Source of the DNA: Manduca sexta
Taxonomy: Eukaryota > Arthropoda > Insecta > Lepidoptera > Sphingidae
Assembly: GCF_014839805.1 (NCBI RefSeq)
Contig: NC_051135.1
Span: 15,007,291 to 15,071,290 of the forward strand
Direction of reading: 5' to 3'
Length of the DNA stretch: 64,000 nt
The notes beneath the pieces are model-generated. The model saw only the letters and a program-made list of their open reading frames with translations, did not search any database and was not told where the DNA came from. Of the stretch, positions 12,521-24,500 are shown piece after piece. Position 1 is the first letter of the stretch; the number at the start of each line of letters is the position of its first letter. Made by a program: the position numbers and the translations under genes.

Positions 12521-15500
12521 TTACGAGATCAGGTGTCCCGGGTCGCACTGGCAGTCGTCGTCCGACTTTACCTGGAAAATAAAATATTATCACAATCATA
12601 GTGGTGTTTCTACCAGCGTGGATAGTGACCAACGTACACAAGGTACTAATTATAGTCTAGGTACATAGAGTTATCCAGATCATCTTGTGTGTGATCATTT
12701 GGTTTGGAATAGGCTAGCATAATTATGTTGACTAATGAGGAAACATCTAGAGGTACGAGTAGGTGAGGAGAGAGGTACTCTGTGTCGACGCTACTTCACC
12801 TATCAGGTGCAGTACAGACAATTTGTTGTGGATTTTAAAAAATGTATTCATTAAGGAGCGACTGCAGTATCGTGACCTCAGGTTTGATCTTGGGTCGGGA
12901 TATTGGGTTTGTTTACTCAGTATCAGCCCGGAGTATGGAATATGGTCCGATATGACGATACGCTCGCCCTATATCACACACGGAATACACACGGCGGAAT
13001 GTGCATCAGTTGCGTTTCCACCTATCCCTTTGGAGATAAAAGGTGTGCGTGTGCGCGTGCGTGTGTACGTGCGTGCGTACGTGCATGCGTGTGTGTATTG
13101 AACTAACTTATTCGTATCGTTCTTCAGTTGTATAAAGCATCAACATACCATTAGGAATGAGTGAAGACTCAAAGCGGCAGCAGTGGGCCGCTGGTCGGAC
13201 TCGTGCGTGAGACAACTCTCGCAGAACTGCTGTCCCTCCTCGGAGAGCGTGTCGGGTATCTCGGGCCGTCCTCCCATGCCCACCTTGAACATTATCTGGT
13301 AGTTGTCGTACTCCGGGAATGGGCGCTGTGGACAATTGTAGGGCATTACTTTTATGTTTTATAAATATATGTATTATCAAGTCTTGTATTATATAGGGCT
13401 TAGTCTCGGATTTATGAGATGGCCCTGATGTGAGATTGAGAGGCTGCTATAAACATAGACCATATTCTTTAGAGGCCTTCAAAAATTATCATACGATAAT
13501 TTTGGCTTGCAAACACTTTTAAACGATCATGTTCTCTATAGGATCGATCTGTTTCATACAAAATTAAGAAATTTGATGAAGTGACTAAGACCATTCTGGT
13601 TAACAAATGTCAGTAAAATTGAGGGTTTACCTTTCCGGAAGCCATCTCAGTGACGACACATCCGAGCGACCAGATGTCGGCGGCGCGTCCGTGACTGTTC
13701 TTCATGAACACCTCCGGCGCCATGTACGCTGCAAACATTATGACAAATTGCATTCATTCCAAAAAAAACCCTACAATTCTGCATTTAAGATTAACTATTA
13801 TTAAGAGTAAATTTCCCAAAAGATTAATCAATATTAGTTAATCTTTCGATTCATATCATTAACAGCAGTTTTCAATTAACGATCCCTATCTCAATCTCAA
13901 TCTTCAATCTGATTCCGATAATGAATCAATCAAAATGACTCATTTATAAGCACGCCAAATAAAACTTTGTTCTGATTGGTCTATTTGTGAGATTGATCGA
14001 AAAAAGCGATTGTCATCGTTACTTAAAAAAGGCAGCAAATCGTTTAGTCCGAGCATCCGGTGATTAATGAATTTATCAATTCGTTAATGTCAGTTAGTCA
14101 ATTCTTTTATCAGTCTGTCCATGTAATTATTCTTCAATTATTCAATTAGTACATCAGTAAAGTAGTGGTAATCAGTCCATCAGTCAATTCTTCAGTCAGT
14201 CAGTTAATCAGATACTCCGGGGATCAATCTTAACTTATTATTCTTTGCGATTTTTCTGCTTGCTCGTTTATCTATTTATGACATTGGTACCTTGCGTGCC
14301 GACGAATCCTTGTAGTTCGTGCGGCGCGGTGGTGTTGGCGCGGATTTTGACGGCGCATCCGAAGTCACCCAGCTTGAGGCAGTGTCCGTCGTTCGTGAGG
14401 AAGATGTTGCCGCCTATGAGAGTGGAAGGAGTAGTGGTTAGGTAAGGTGGTGTAAAGATGGTAGTATTAGGTATTTAGCATTTTACTTTTTAGGTTGCTA
14501 CAATATTAATTACTTGGACTGATTGTTAAAGGATGCGTAATTATTATTATTGTCAGACGTGGTCCGCAGCGTTGAATAAAAGAAATCGTGAATTTATGCT
14601 TAACAAAATAAAAAATACGATAAAATTACTTATCAAAATAAGAATAAGATTCGCCCAGTGCAGTAAAATATATTGTTTGCATTCGTAGAACATACGATAC
14701 ATGACTAGGTATACAATTGCGCAAGCTCCGAGGAATGTTATGAAATATTGGCGTAACTATTTAGTGTAGAATTTTGTGGATATAATTTTATCGATTTCAT
14801 ACATATATTTCGAAGTTCGGCACCTGACTTTACCAATACCAATAACGTAATATAAATAAGAACGAGTGCATTAATTAGTAAAGTGAGCGTGGAAGACGTT
14901 TGTCCATACTCTTGACGTCCCGGTGCGCGATGTTGCGCGCGTGCAGCGCGTGCAGCGCCGACACGAGCTGCTTGGTGTAGCGCCGCGCCGCCGGCTCCGG
15001 CAGCGCGCCCGACGCGCACACCAGCGCCTCCAGCGAGCCCTCCACGCACAGCTCCATGAACAGCAGCAGCTCCTCCTGCACAGCAGCACAGCGCACGCGT
15101 CAGTCGTGTCCACACACACCCGCCACGCCGCACACACGCCACACACAACACGCACCCGGTGCAGCTCGCAGCCGTAGTAGCGCACGAGGTGCGGGTGCAC
15201 GACGCCCTCGAGCACGCGCAGCTCGTTGGCGGCGCGCTGCAGCGCTCGCCGGTCGCCCGCGCCCACGCTCAGCTCCTTCATCGCGAGCAGCTGGCCGCTC
15301 TCCGTGTTCACCACCGTGTACACCTGTCACGCGCAACGTAACACTTTACTAACTGTTTATCGAATCGAACACAATAAATTGGTAGACGCCTGTAAATCAA
15401 TAATAGCAACATTACAAACAATCACTTATTTTGCTCTTTAAAAAACACACTCATTATAAACAGTAGGACATGAAGTGGAATTTAATATTCATTTATAAAA

Positions 15501-18500
15501 CAACGGGTAAACAAGATAGCAACTTAATATGTATCGACACTGCCCATAAATCCCACGATAATGGTATAGTTATCGGTGCATTTCAGCTGTAATTCGCATC
15601 ACTAACGTCCTATATCTCGATCACATTAATAACTATACCTTGCCAAACGCTCCAGCACCGATTTTGAGCCCACGCTGCCACTTGAAGGTGAGCTGCCTGA
15701 GTTTGGGCTCGTAGGGAGTGACGGCGGGCTCCAGCACGCGGCCCACGCGCTTGTTCTCGACTAGTTGCCGCTCGCGGCGCTGCTCTATACGCGACACGGC
15801 CGACAGCACGCGACGCTGGTACGCTACAACAAATACATACAAGTAGATTCACATCTGTATAATAATGATTACGAAAAATATTATTTTTTCGTGGCAATTA
15901 AAAATGAGTTTATTTCCCACTTCCCGACATTGGTAATTGCAGTAAAGTTCTACTAATACCGAAGAACGAAAACTATTCCGTTCCCTCTTCGCATTTTTTT
16001 ATGATGTATACTATCGTCGCAGTCTTCAACAGGGAAAGTAAATCAGAACAATTCGATACATAGTTCTTCCATTCTTACTGAACAAACGAGCCATGACTTA
16101 GTTATCATCTTACTAATATCATGAGTGCGAATGTTTTTGAAAATGTTTGTGTTTGTTACAAGTAAACGCATAAATAACTATACAAATTTGAATGAACGAC
16201 ACGGGTAGACCATCTCCTGGATTAATACATAGACATATACATTATCTCGGTAATTTACTCGATTTTCTGAACAGATAGCGGTTTTAGTTTTGTACGGACT
16301 TTTGTAGCAATACGATTTCACACTAGTGAAGCCGCGAGAAGCATCCTCATCAGCCTATAACTGTCCACTACTGAACATAAGCGTGCTACGTGTCGAGAAG
16401 CATATTATGGTAGATAATATAAATACTTACAGGACGGATCTCTCTCTAGGAAGACGAGCGACGGTTCCCGTTCTCCAGGCGGTGTTGGGGGCGTACTCAC
16501 GTCTTTAAGTGACGAGGACGATGGCAGGGGACTCTGTAAGTTCAATATCTTATAAAAAAATCAAAGAGCAGTCTAGGGTTGGAATATATCGATATTTAGT
16601 TTAACTATTAATGTAAGTGAATTAATAAATAAAGAAATCTAATATCGATTAAAATTTTGCTTCAATTATTGAAATAATTGAACTTTGAACCCCTTACATG
16701 TAGACGGTGTCGAGGTCGTGGCGAAGGTGCTGGTCCTTCTGGAGATTTGGCGGGCGGAGGTCTCGACCCAATCACGTGGGAGATGCATCCGTCCATCAGC
16801 TGTTTTAATTCCTGGAATAAATACCAGTTAATACTAGATGAAAGGAGGCTTAAATGGGAGGCTGGTAAGGAGGTATTGCAGTGGGTCGAGAATGATGATC
16901 ATATGAAACAGAAATCGTGTGGAAACCTGCATACCTGAGAAGTTCTCTATAGGACTTACTACGTTCACTAGGCCAGCGCTGCGGACTAAGAACTAATCCA
17001 TCTCAGTAGTAGAGGAGGCCCGTGCCCAGCAGTGGGACAGTATATAATACAGGGCTGATATGATCATAGACATTCCATATCTACATTTAACATAATAATA
17101 CTACACTATTTGAAAGCTTATTGGAAAGCAAAAATAACAATGTGTAATGGTTTCATGAAAAATTAATTAAAAAAAAAATTAAAATTCAATATCAATAAAA
17201 TAAATGAGGACAATATTGAGGTAGACATCTAAAAATGTAATTTACCTTAAATTCCTCTTCGCTTAGATGCTTAGTGTTGCATGGGTCGCAGGCCAACGTT
17301 AGGAACTCTAGGCCTTGACTCGCCCATCTAAAATAACATAACATGAGAAATGAATGGTACAGCTCTGGGCCTATTAACCATGTTAATCTATACTATTATA
17401 TAAAGCTGAAGAGTTTGTTTGTTTGTTTGTTTGAACGCGCTAATCTCAGGAACTACCAGTCCAAATTGAAAAATTCTTTTTGCGTTGGATAGCCCTTTGT
17501 TCGTGGAGTGCTATAGGCTATATATCATCACGCTATACCCAATAGGAGCGGGGCAGTAATGGCTAATCTCAGGAACTACCGGTCCAAACTGAAAAATTCT
17601 TTTTGTGTTGGATAGCCCTTTGTTCGTGGAGTGCTATAGGCTATATATCATCACGCTATGACCAATAGGAGCGGAGCAGTAATGATTAATCTCAGGAACT
17701 ACCGGTTCGAACTGAAAAAATCTTTTTATGTTGGATAGCTCTTTATTAGTGTAGTGCTATAGGCTATATATCATCACGCTATGACCAATAGGAGCGGAGC
17801 AGTAATGGCAAATCTCAGGAACTACCGGTTCAAACTGAAAAAATAGTTTTGTGTTGGATAGTTCTTTGTTCCTGGAGTGCTATAGGCTATATATCATCAC
17901 GCTATGACTAATAGGAGCGGAGCAGTAATGGCTAATCTCAGGAACTACCGTGTTTGAACTGAAAAAATATTTTTGTGTTGGATAGCCCTTTGTTCCTGGA
18001 GTGCTATAGGCTATATATCATCACGCTATGACCAATCGGAGCGGAGCAGTAATGAAACATGTTGCAAAAACGGGGAAAAATTATTAGTTTTGAGAGCTTC
18101 CGTTGCGTGCGCTGCGTAAACGGTTAAAGTTATGCAACAATGATGTATGACGGGATTATTCCTCTTAAAAAGTTCTAAAAAATATATTATAAAACAAAGT
18201 CCCCCGCTGCATCTGTCTGCCTGAACGTGTTAAACTCAAAAACTACCCAACGTATTAAGATGAAATTTGGTATGGAGACAGTTTGAGAGGTTCCCGGGAA
18301 ACTACTACTTTTATAACGGAAAACTTTAGCCTGAAAAACTTTATAACGCGAGCGGAGCCGCGGGCAAAAGCTAGTCTATATATATAAAAATGAATTGCTG
18401 TTCGTTAGTCTCGCTAAAACTCGAGAACGGCTGAACGGATTTATCTTATCTTGGTCTTGAATTATTCGTGGAGGTCTAGGAAAGGTTTAAAAGGTGAGAA

Positions 18501-21500
18501 AAATTCGAATAATTGCCGGGAAAATCCTGAAAACAGCATTTTTCTATTTCCCATACAAACGTTTTCTAACTAATACGTAGAGTCAATTTGAGCTTTATTG
18601 CTATTGTATAAAGTTCACTGTTGTCTAAGCAATGTAGGTGTATTCCTAACATCAAAGCAGTGTGCGTTGGAGCACAGAATATAATAATGTAATGTCGCGT
18701 TCTGAAACTCAACAAAAGTGATATCGCGGACCCGACTAAATTGAACAGTCACAAAATTTAATATATCATTAGTTATTTGGTTGGCTTCACGATATTATTT
18801 CTTTTGTTTTACTTTAAAATGCATGTTTTCGTTATGGACAATTTTGAGTTACTTTTGCATATCTATACTTATAATAAATCTGTAGAGAGGTCAATTCTGT
18901 ACATGAAATATATTTCCAAAATAACTGGGTGTGATTAGGGATCGATACTGATGCCTTAAATGCAATTAGTAAAATTTTTGTCTGTCTGTCTGTATAACCG
19001 TTATAGAAACAAAAACTACTCGACGGATTTTAACTTAACTTGGTACAATTATTTTTCATACTCCTGAGCTGGTTATAGTATACTTTTCATCACGCTACAA
19101 TTAATAAGAGCATAGCAGTGATGGAAAATGTTGGGAAAACGGGAGAAGTTACTCCATTTTTAAGCTTCCGTCATTTCGTGTGCAACCTTAATGGTTAAAA
19201 GTTCCTTCGATTTCACCAGGATCCCATCATCAGACCCTGACCGGACAATCGGACCACCTGCATACCAGCATAAATTAAAAAAACATCCCGACAAATTGAG
19301 CACCTTCTCCATTTTTGAAACCCGAAATCCACGCGGGCGAAGCTGCGGGCGAAAGCTAGTATTTTATAAAAAAATATGTAAGTGACGAGGTTGTGTTTCG
19401 TACATTTCTAGTAGCAATTCATACATCGCGACCTAAAGAGATTTGTTAAGATTTTCTCTCATTCATGAGGTGTTTTACACGAGGCATACAAATATACGGG
19501 GATATTGAGCTCTTGTATCGTGTAAATTTGATATGCTACGTGACAGTCAGTACATCATTTATTGGAATATTTGGTAACTGAATTAATTCTTTTTTTTTAT
19601 ACGGACACGCCAGTTACCTCACTGTACTTGATGATAAGCGGACAGTCACTGTATCTGGGGTTCAGAGAACCACTGATCCCAGAACGCGATATGCGTGTGA
19701 GCCACTATGGCAGGTTTCACCGTACGTACGGTGGTCGCTGTGAGGACGGATACAAGTGTGGCGGTACGGACCTGGGCCGCGTGCCCCTGCCCCGGTCGCA
19801 GCGCCGCACCACGAAGTCCATCCAACAGCGCGCGAACTCGATGACGGCGCGCGCCACCCGCGCCGCCCACTGCCGCTCCTCGCCCGACACGCGCGCGTCG
19901 CCGGCGCTCGCGTGGGAGTCGGCCGGCGCGGGCGCGCGCACGCCCACCAGCAGCGCCTCTATGCGGGACTGAGTCTGGAAGTACAGCAGCTTTTAACTTT
20001 CATTCTAAACTGCAGCTGCTCAGTATCAAGCCGGAGACTGAAATTTATGCCCGGTATGGCGATTGGCTCGTTCCTTATCACGTCATGATAAAGCAGCACA
20101 TAGCGAAAACCCGGTGCCTGGTTTGCACCACTGCGTATCCCATCAGGGTTAAAGGTGTGGTCTGATTTAGCTTCTACTACTACTACTAGCTATGTCGCAG
20201 TATGTAAACATGTAGGTACTAAGGACTCTACAGCATAAAAGGATCGCGTTAACTAATGTACTGACAATATAACATAATCTTACATGAAATGACAACTTTG
20301 TTGTGGAATTTTAGATGACAAGTGGAATATCTAGAACCTTAAATATTATAGTCCCAACCCCAAACCTAATTCCTTTCTAGTAAATTAATGTTGTTAATTG
20401 TATTGCATTCATGATTTTTGATAGTGGATATAAGCAATTGATATCACTAATCATTAAATAATCCAATCGTCAGTTTATCGACTTATACTATGTAATAAGT
20501 CTCTTTCACCTGATTTTCTCCGAAGTTATTGAGTGCGTCGAATACATTGACTTCATTCTCCTCCACCACGCTCTCTGACCGAATGAGCTTGGCCCAGTGG
20601 CTACGAGTGGCGTTGGTGGTCACCGAGGGTCGGCTGAGAGGTGCGTCGTTCACGAACCTCTGCAGCTCTTTGTGGATCTACACATAGGATTGTAAGCAGA
20701 TTTTAGTGTGGAGATCACAGAAGGATTTGTCTCCCGCTGGTAAAGCCCAGATATATTCTCTTGCCATTGTAATGGGACTACACTGCACTAGAAGTAATAA
20801 AGTGTACATGGAACGAGATTGGTGTATTAACTTGTGTGTAGTAGTTTGCCCCCCTTTTTGTTACAAGATATGTACCCAATATTTATATCATCATCAGTTT
20901 TGTATCATTTATTAATTTCATTTCATATGAAGCATTTATAATCACACTATCGAACCCATACCTAAATCTATATATATTTGCAAAAACACAGATGACAAAC
21001 AGACGGTACAACCTACAAGGACCTTTCTAGTAACCGCTGTATACGTCTGTAATAGTTACTGTATGTTTTGTCTCGTTTCCTCTGACGGATGTTAATCAAT
21101 ACAATAAGACAAAATACTGAACAGCTATGACCTATACAACGTGTATTAGTAAGGCAAGTATTTGTAACGCAAACCGTAACACACAAGACACACGACAGAA
21201 GCGAGCAAGACCAAGACCCAAAGCCAACGCAGCAGACGGACCGAGGCCCCGGGGCCCGGGGCCCGGGGCGGGTACCATGGGGTTGAAGGACTCGTGCAGC
21301 AGCACGGTGTCGGGGCGGCGGCGGCGCGACACGGGCGGCGGGCGCGGCGGCTGCAGCGACGCGGGCCGGCGCCGCCGCGACTCGCGCTCCTCGTACGCAC
21401 TGAACGGCGCGCGCACATACTTGTACAGCTCTTTGTCCAGCTGCAAGACAACGTGCGGTCAGCGTGCGGCCGGCGTGCGGCCAGCGTGCGGTTAACATGC

Positions 21501-24500
21501 AGCCAGCGTGCGGAAGCGGCCGTTAGTTGCTGTGCGGTTACTTGCAATAGATGCTACTCGTATGTTATAGAGAATATATTTACTTCAAACCCCATTCCTA
21601 TTTTTGATTTATCGATGATAACACATCAAAATGTGACAAATATCCGAACCTAGGAAATAGGTGTTACGATGGTGTATGAAACTTTGTACCATGACTTTAC
21701 ATTGACACAGCACGCTGGATGTTGGAAAACATAATAGATAATTAAATTATAATAGTAAAATCAATAAAAACGAAAAGCATGCTAATGCATAATCATTAAT
21801 AAGAAAGTACATAAAAGGACGCAGAATATTAGTATAACCTACACCAATAAAATATGTCACGCGCGAGTTTTGGCGGCAGCGGTTTTGAAATGGCGCGCGT
21901 CAGTAACACGCATTCCCCGCGTGGCGAGCCCCTTTGATTGGTCGGCGCGGCTGCGGCGTGCGGTGCGCGCGCACTCGACTGGCGAACTTAGCCGATGACA
22001 ACGAACACTCTCGGGCTCAGACTCGCTAATGCGTCACATTCCTCTTGTTGTTTTTTTGATCCATTCATTCCATGTTTAGAAATCTAACGGTGTTTTAATT
22101 ATGTATTTTTTTTAATTTGTTTTGTTGGAAGATAAAAGTATAATTATTCGGTTGTCACCATAATCAATCAGATGCTCAAGAATCACCAGCACTATCACCT
22201 GTCTTCTTATTAGGGAGCCGATTTCTTACATCCAGTACATTTTTTTTACTAATTCACATAATGGCATTTTAAAAATAACTACAAGTTCAAAAAGTTGATA
22301 ATAAATCTTTTTGTGTAAAATAAAAAAATGCACTTAGTTAATTTATTTTCGCTTTATACAAGCTGATTTCAACGCAGGTTTCACTATTATGTTACGCTTA
22401 ACGACAATATGTCACTGTAGTATTGTCGTACTCCTACGAACTACGCACATTTCGCATATAGAATCTTACCTCTAACGTCAATCAAATAAACACCAAATCG
22501 GCCACCCTTCGCAAACCTCTAGAGCCATCGATCGCTTTCATTTACTCTTCGACGTAAACCTAAAAAATGATACGAGTATGTGTGTTTGTCGTTCTCACCT
22601 CGAAGCCGACCTTGAACACCTGCAGCAGCAGCTCGCGCACGCGCCCGCTGACGCTCTCGTCCAACTCTTTGAAGTATTCGTCCGTCACGGGCGCGTCGCT
22701 TTTCTTCAGGATCTCGTGCACGTTCTTTACTACGAAGTCACGAACTGTCATCAGGCTCTCCTGTTAACAAGTTTTTTTTTTTTTATTATTTATTATGATT
22801 ATATTAAGTTCATTATTTATACATGTAACCATAAAGTTGGTTTTGTTGTGCCGCGACAACATTAACGCGGCTCGCTCGGAGCGCGCGATCACTTGCGCAA
22901 CATTTATATTCTACCATTTGAATCACTACATAGTATAAAACAAAGTCGCTTTCTCTGTCTCTATGTCCGTCTGTATGCTTAAATCTTTAAAACTATGCCA
23001 CGGATTTTGATGCGTTTTTTTTAATAGATAGAGTGATTCAAGAGGAAGGTTTATACGTATAATAACATACATTAAATAGTGGAGAAATACTGTTATTTTG
23101 TTATGTTATACCAGTGCGAAGCCAGAGCGGCCCGCTATGTTTTTATATACAACGTTCACAGTTTTTCTCTAGTGTATTTAGTATCAGCATTGCACCCGTG
23201 CGGAGCCGGGGCGGGTCGCTAGTTTGGAACAAGGAAATAGTTGTTAACTCTTTACACGTGTCGAGGTAGCCGTGTGATGTGGAGCTGTTAGTCGGTACTC
23301 ACGAAGATCTGTTGCCTCATGGCGAGGTGTGCGTGCGGCGCGTGCGCGGCGAGGCGCGCGAGGCGGGCGGCGAGCGCGCGCGCCCACTGCGCCGCCTGCA
23401 GCGCCGCCTCGCGCTCGCCCGCGTAGATGCTCTGCGCCAGCCGGCACGCCGCGAACACCGTGTGTCTGCTGACACAGACGCTGGACTCGGGTAAAGCATC
23501 ACGACACGGTATAGCTCATGTCAGCCAAGAACACGTGGTGGGGACCACTTTTTGACTAATCATGACGACTCACCTGGTGCTGTCGGCCTCCACGCTCTCA
23601 ACGTCCAATAACTCTTCGAATTTTTTTTGGAGTGATTTGTGTACCCGGTTCAGCTGGTTACACGCTATGTCCCTGTTACAAAACAGTGAAAACTGCTATT
23701 AGTAAACACTCACATGATAGATTTAAATTTATCATTAACATGCTCTACCCGTGTGATAAACTTTTGCCAGGTTGAATTCATCCTATTTCTTTTTCAGGAT
23801 AAAAAGTAGCCTACATTCTGTACTATGGTTCAAGCTTATTACATTTAATGAAAACGATTTAAAAATTTAGCCTTGAAAATCGAACAAACGTAGTTTTGTA
23901 TTTATAAGCAGAATGTCATGTAAGATTATGAGGCGAAGGTGGATGACAGGACGACGATAAGGATATCGATGGAGGTAGGAATAAACCAAGGAAGGGTGTG
24001 GGATATGTAGGGACAAGAGGAGGTTTTGGAGTCAGGGTCCGAGGCGGCAAAAACAACAAGCAATTTTGGTCCCAATACAAGGCCTGTAACATTTACAATC
24101 ATAAACGGACTTTATACTTGCAAGTAATTTTGCACAAGTTATCTTTCGTAATCGATTTGAACCTCACGGCAAGCGGCCTCTGCAAATTTAGAAGCTTGCA
24201 GGAGTTGAAGCATTGCCGGTAGTGCATATGCATGTGTTGCCTGTGGTAGCTGCAGCGCGCATATGGCCGCGCCAGCTGCTCCGTCTCCGACATCACCCGC
24301 AGGTACGACAGGTAGTGCGTAGTGCGTAGTGCGTACATACGTGAAGGCTTGCGGCGCGAGGCTGGCGGCGCTGCACGTGCGCTGCGCCAGGCGCGCCGTG
24401 AACTCCCACTCCGCCTGCAGCCACGACCGCGCCAGCTGCTCCGTCTCCGACATCACCCGCAGGTACGACAGGTAGTGCGTAGTGCGTAGTGCGTACATAC

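Larger units (their letters stand above)
12521..15823 (-). other. MAP3K4: Kinase domain exons of MAP3K4 (copy 1)
   Basis: Seven exons carry the protein kinase domain at the extreme C-terminus. Reading 5' to 3': P-loop GAGAFGKV at the junction of 15639-15823 and 15156-15323; the ATP-binding Lys in LLAMKEL (15156-15323 exon); HRD in NIAHRDVK (14910-15075); DFG in KLGDFGCAV (14291-14413); APE in AYMAPEVF (13631-13728); and the Arg-containing C-lobe (13149-13325). The short last exon adds 16 residues with a Cys-x-Cys and an acidic triplet. All catalytic residues are present. AYMAPEVF...[14 protein letters not shown] and the KWQRG run before the P-loop are the features that best match MAP3K4. Confidence 0.92.

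Noticed and set aside
15056..15352. Long Arg/Ala-rich open frames on the plus strand over the kinase exons
   Set aside because: Antisense shadows of GC-rich MAP3K4 exons.
21294..21653. Plus-strand open frames over the 21276-21440 exon
   Set aside because: Antisense shadows. The minus-strand frame joins its neighbours in phase.
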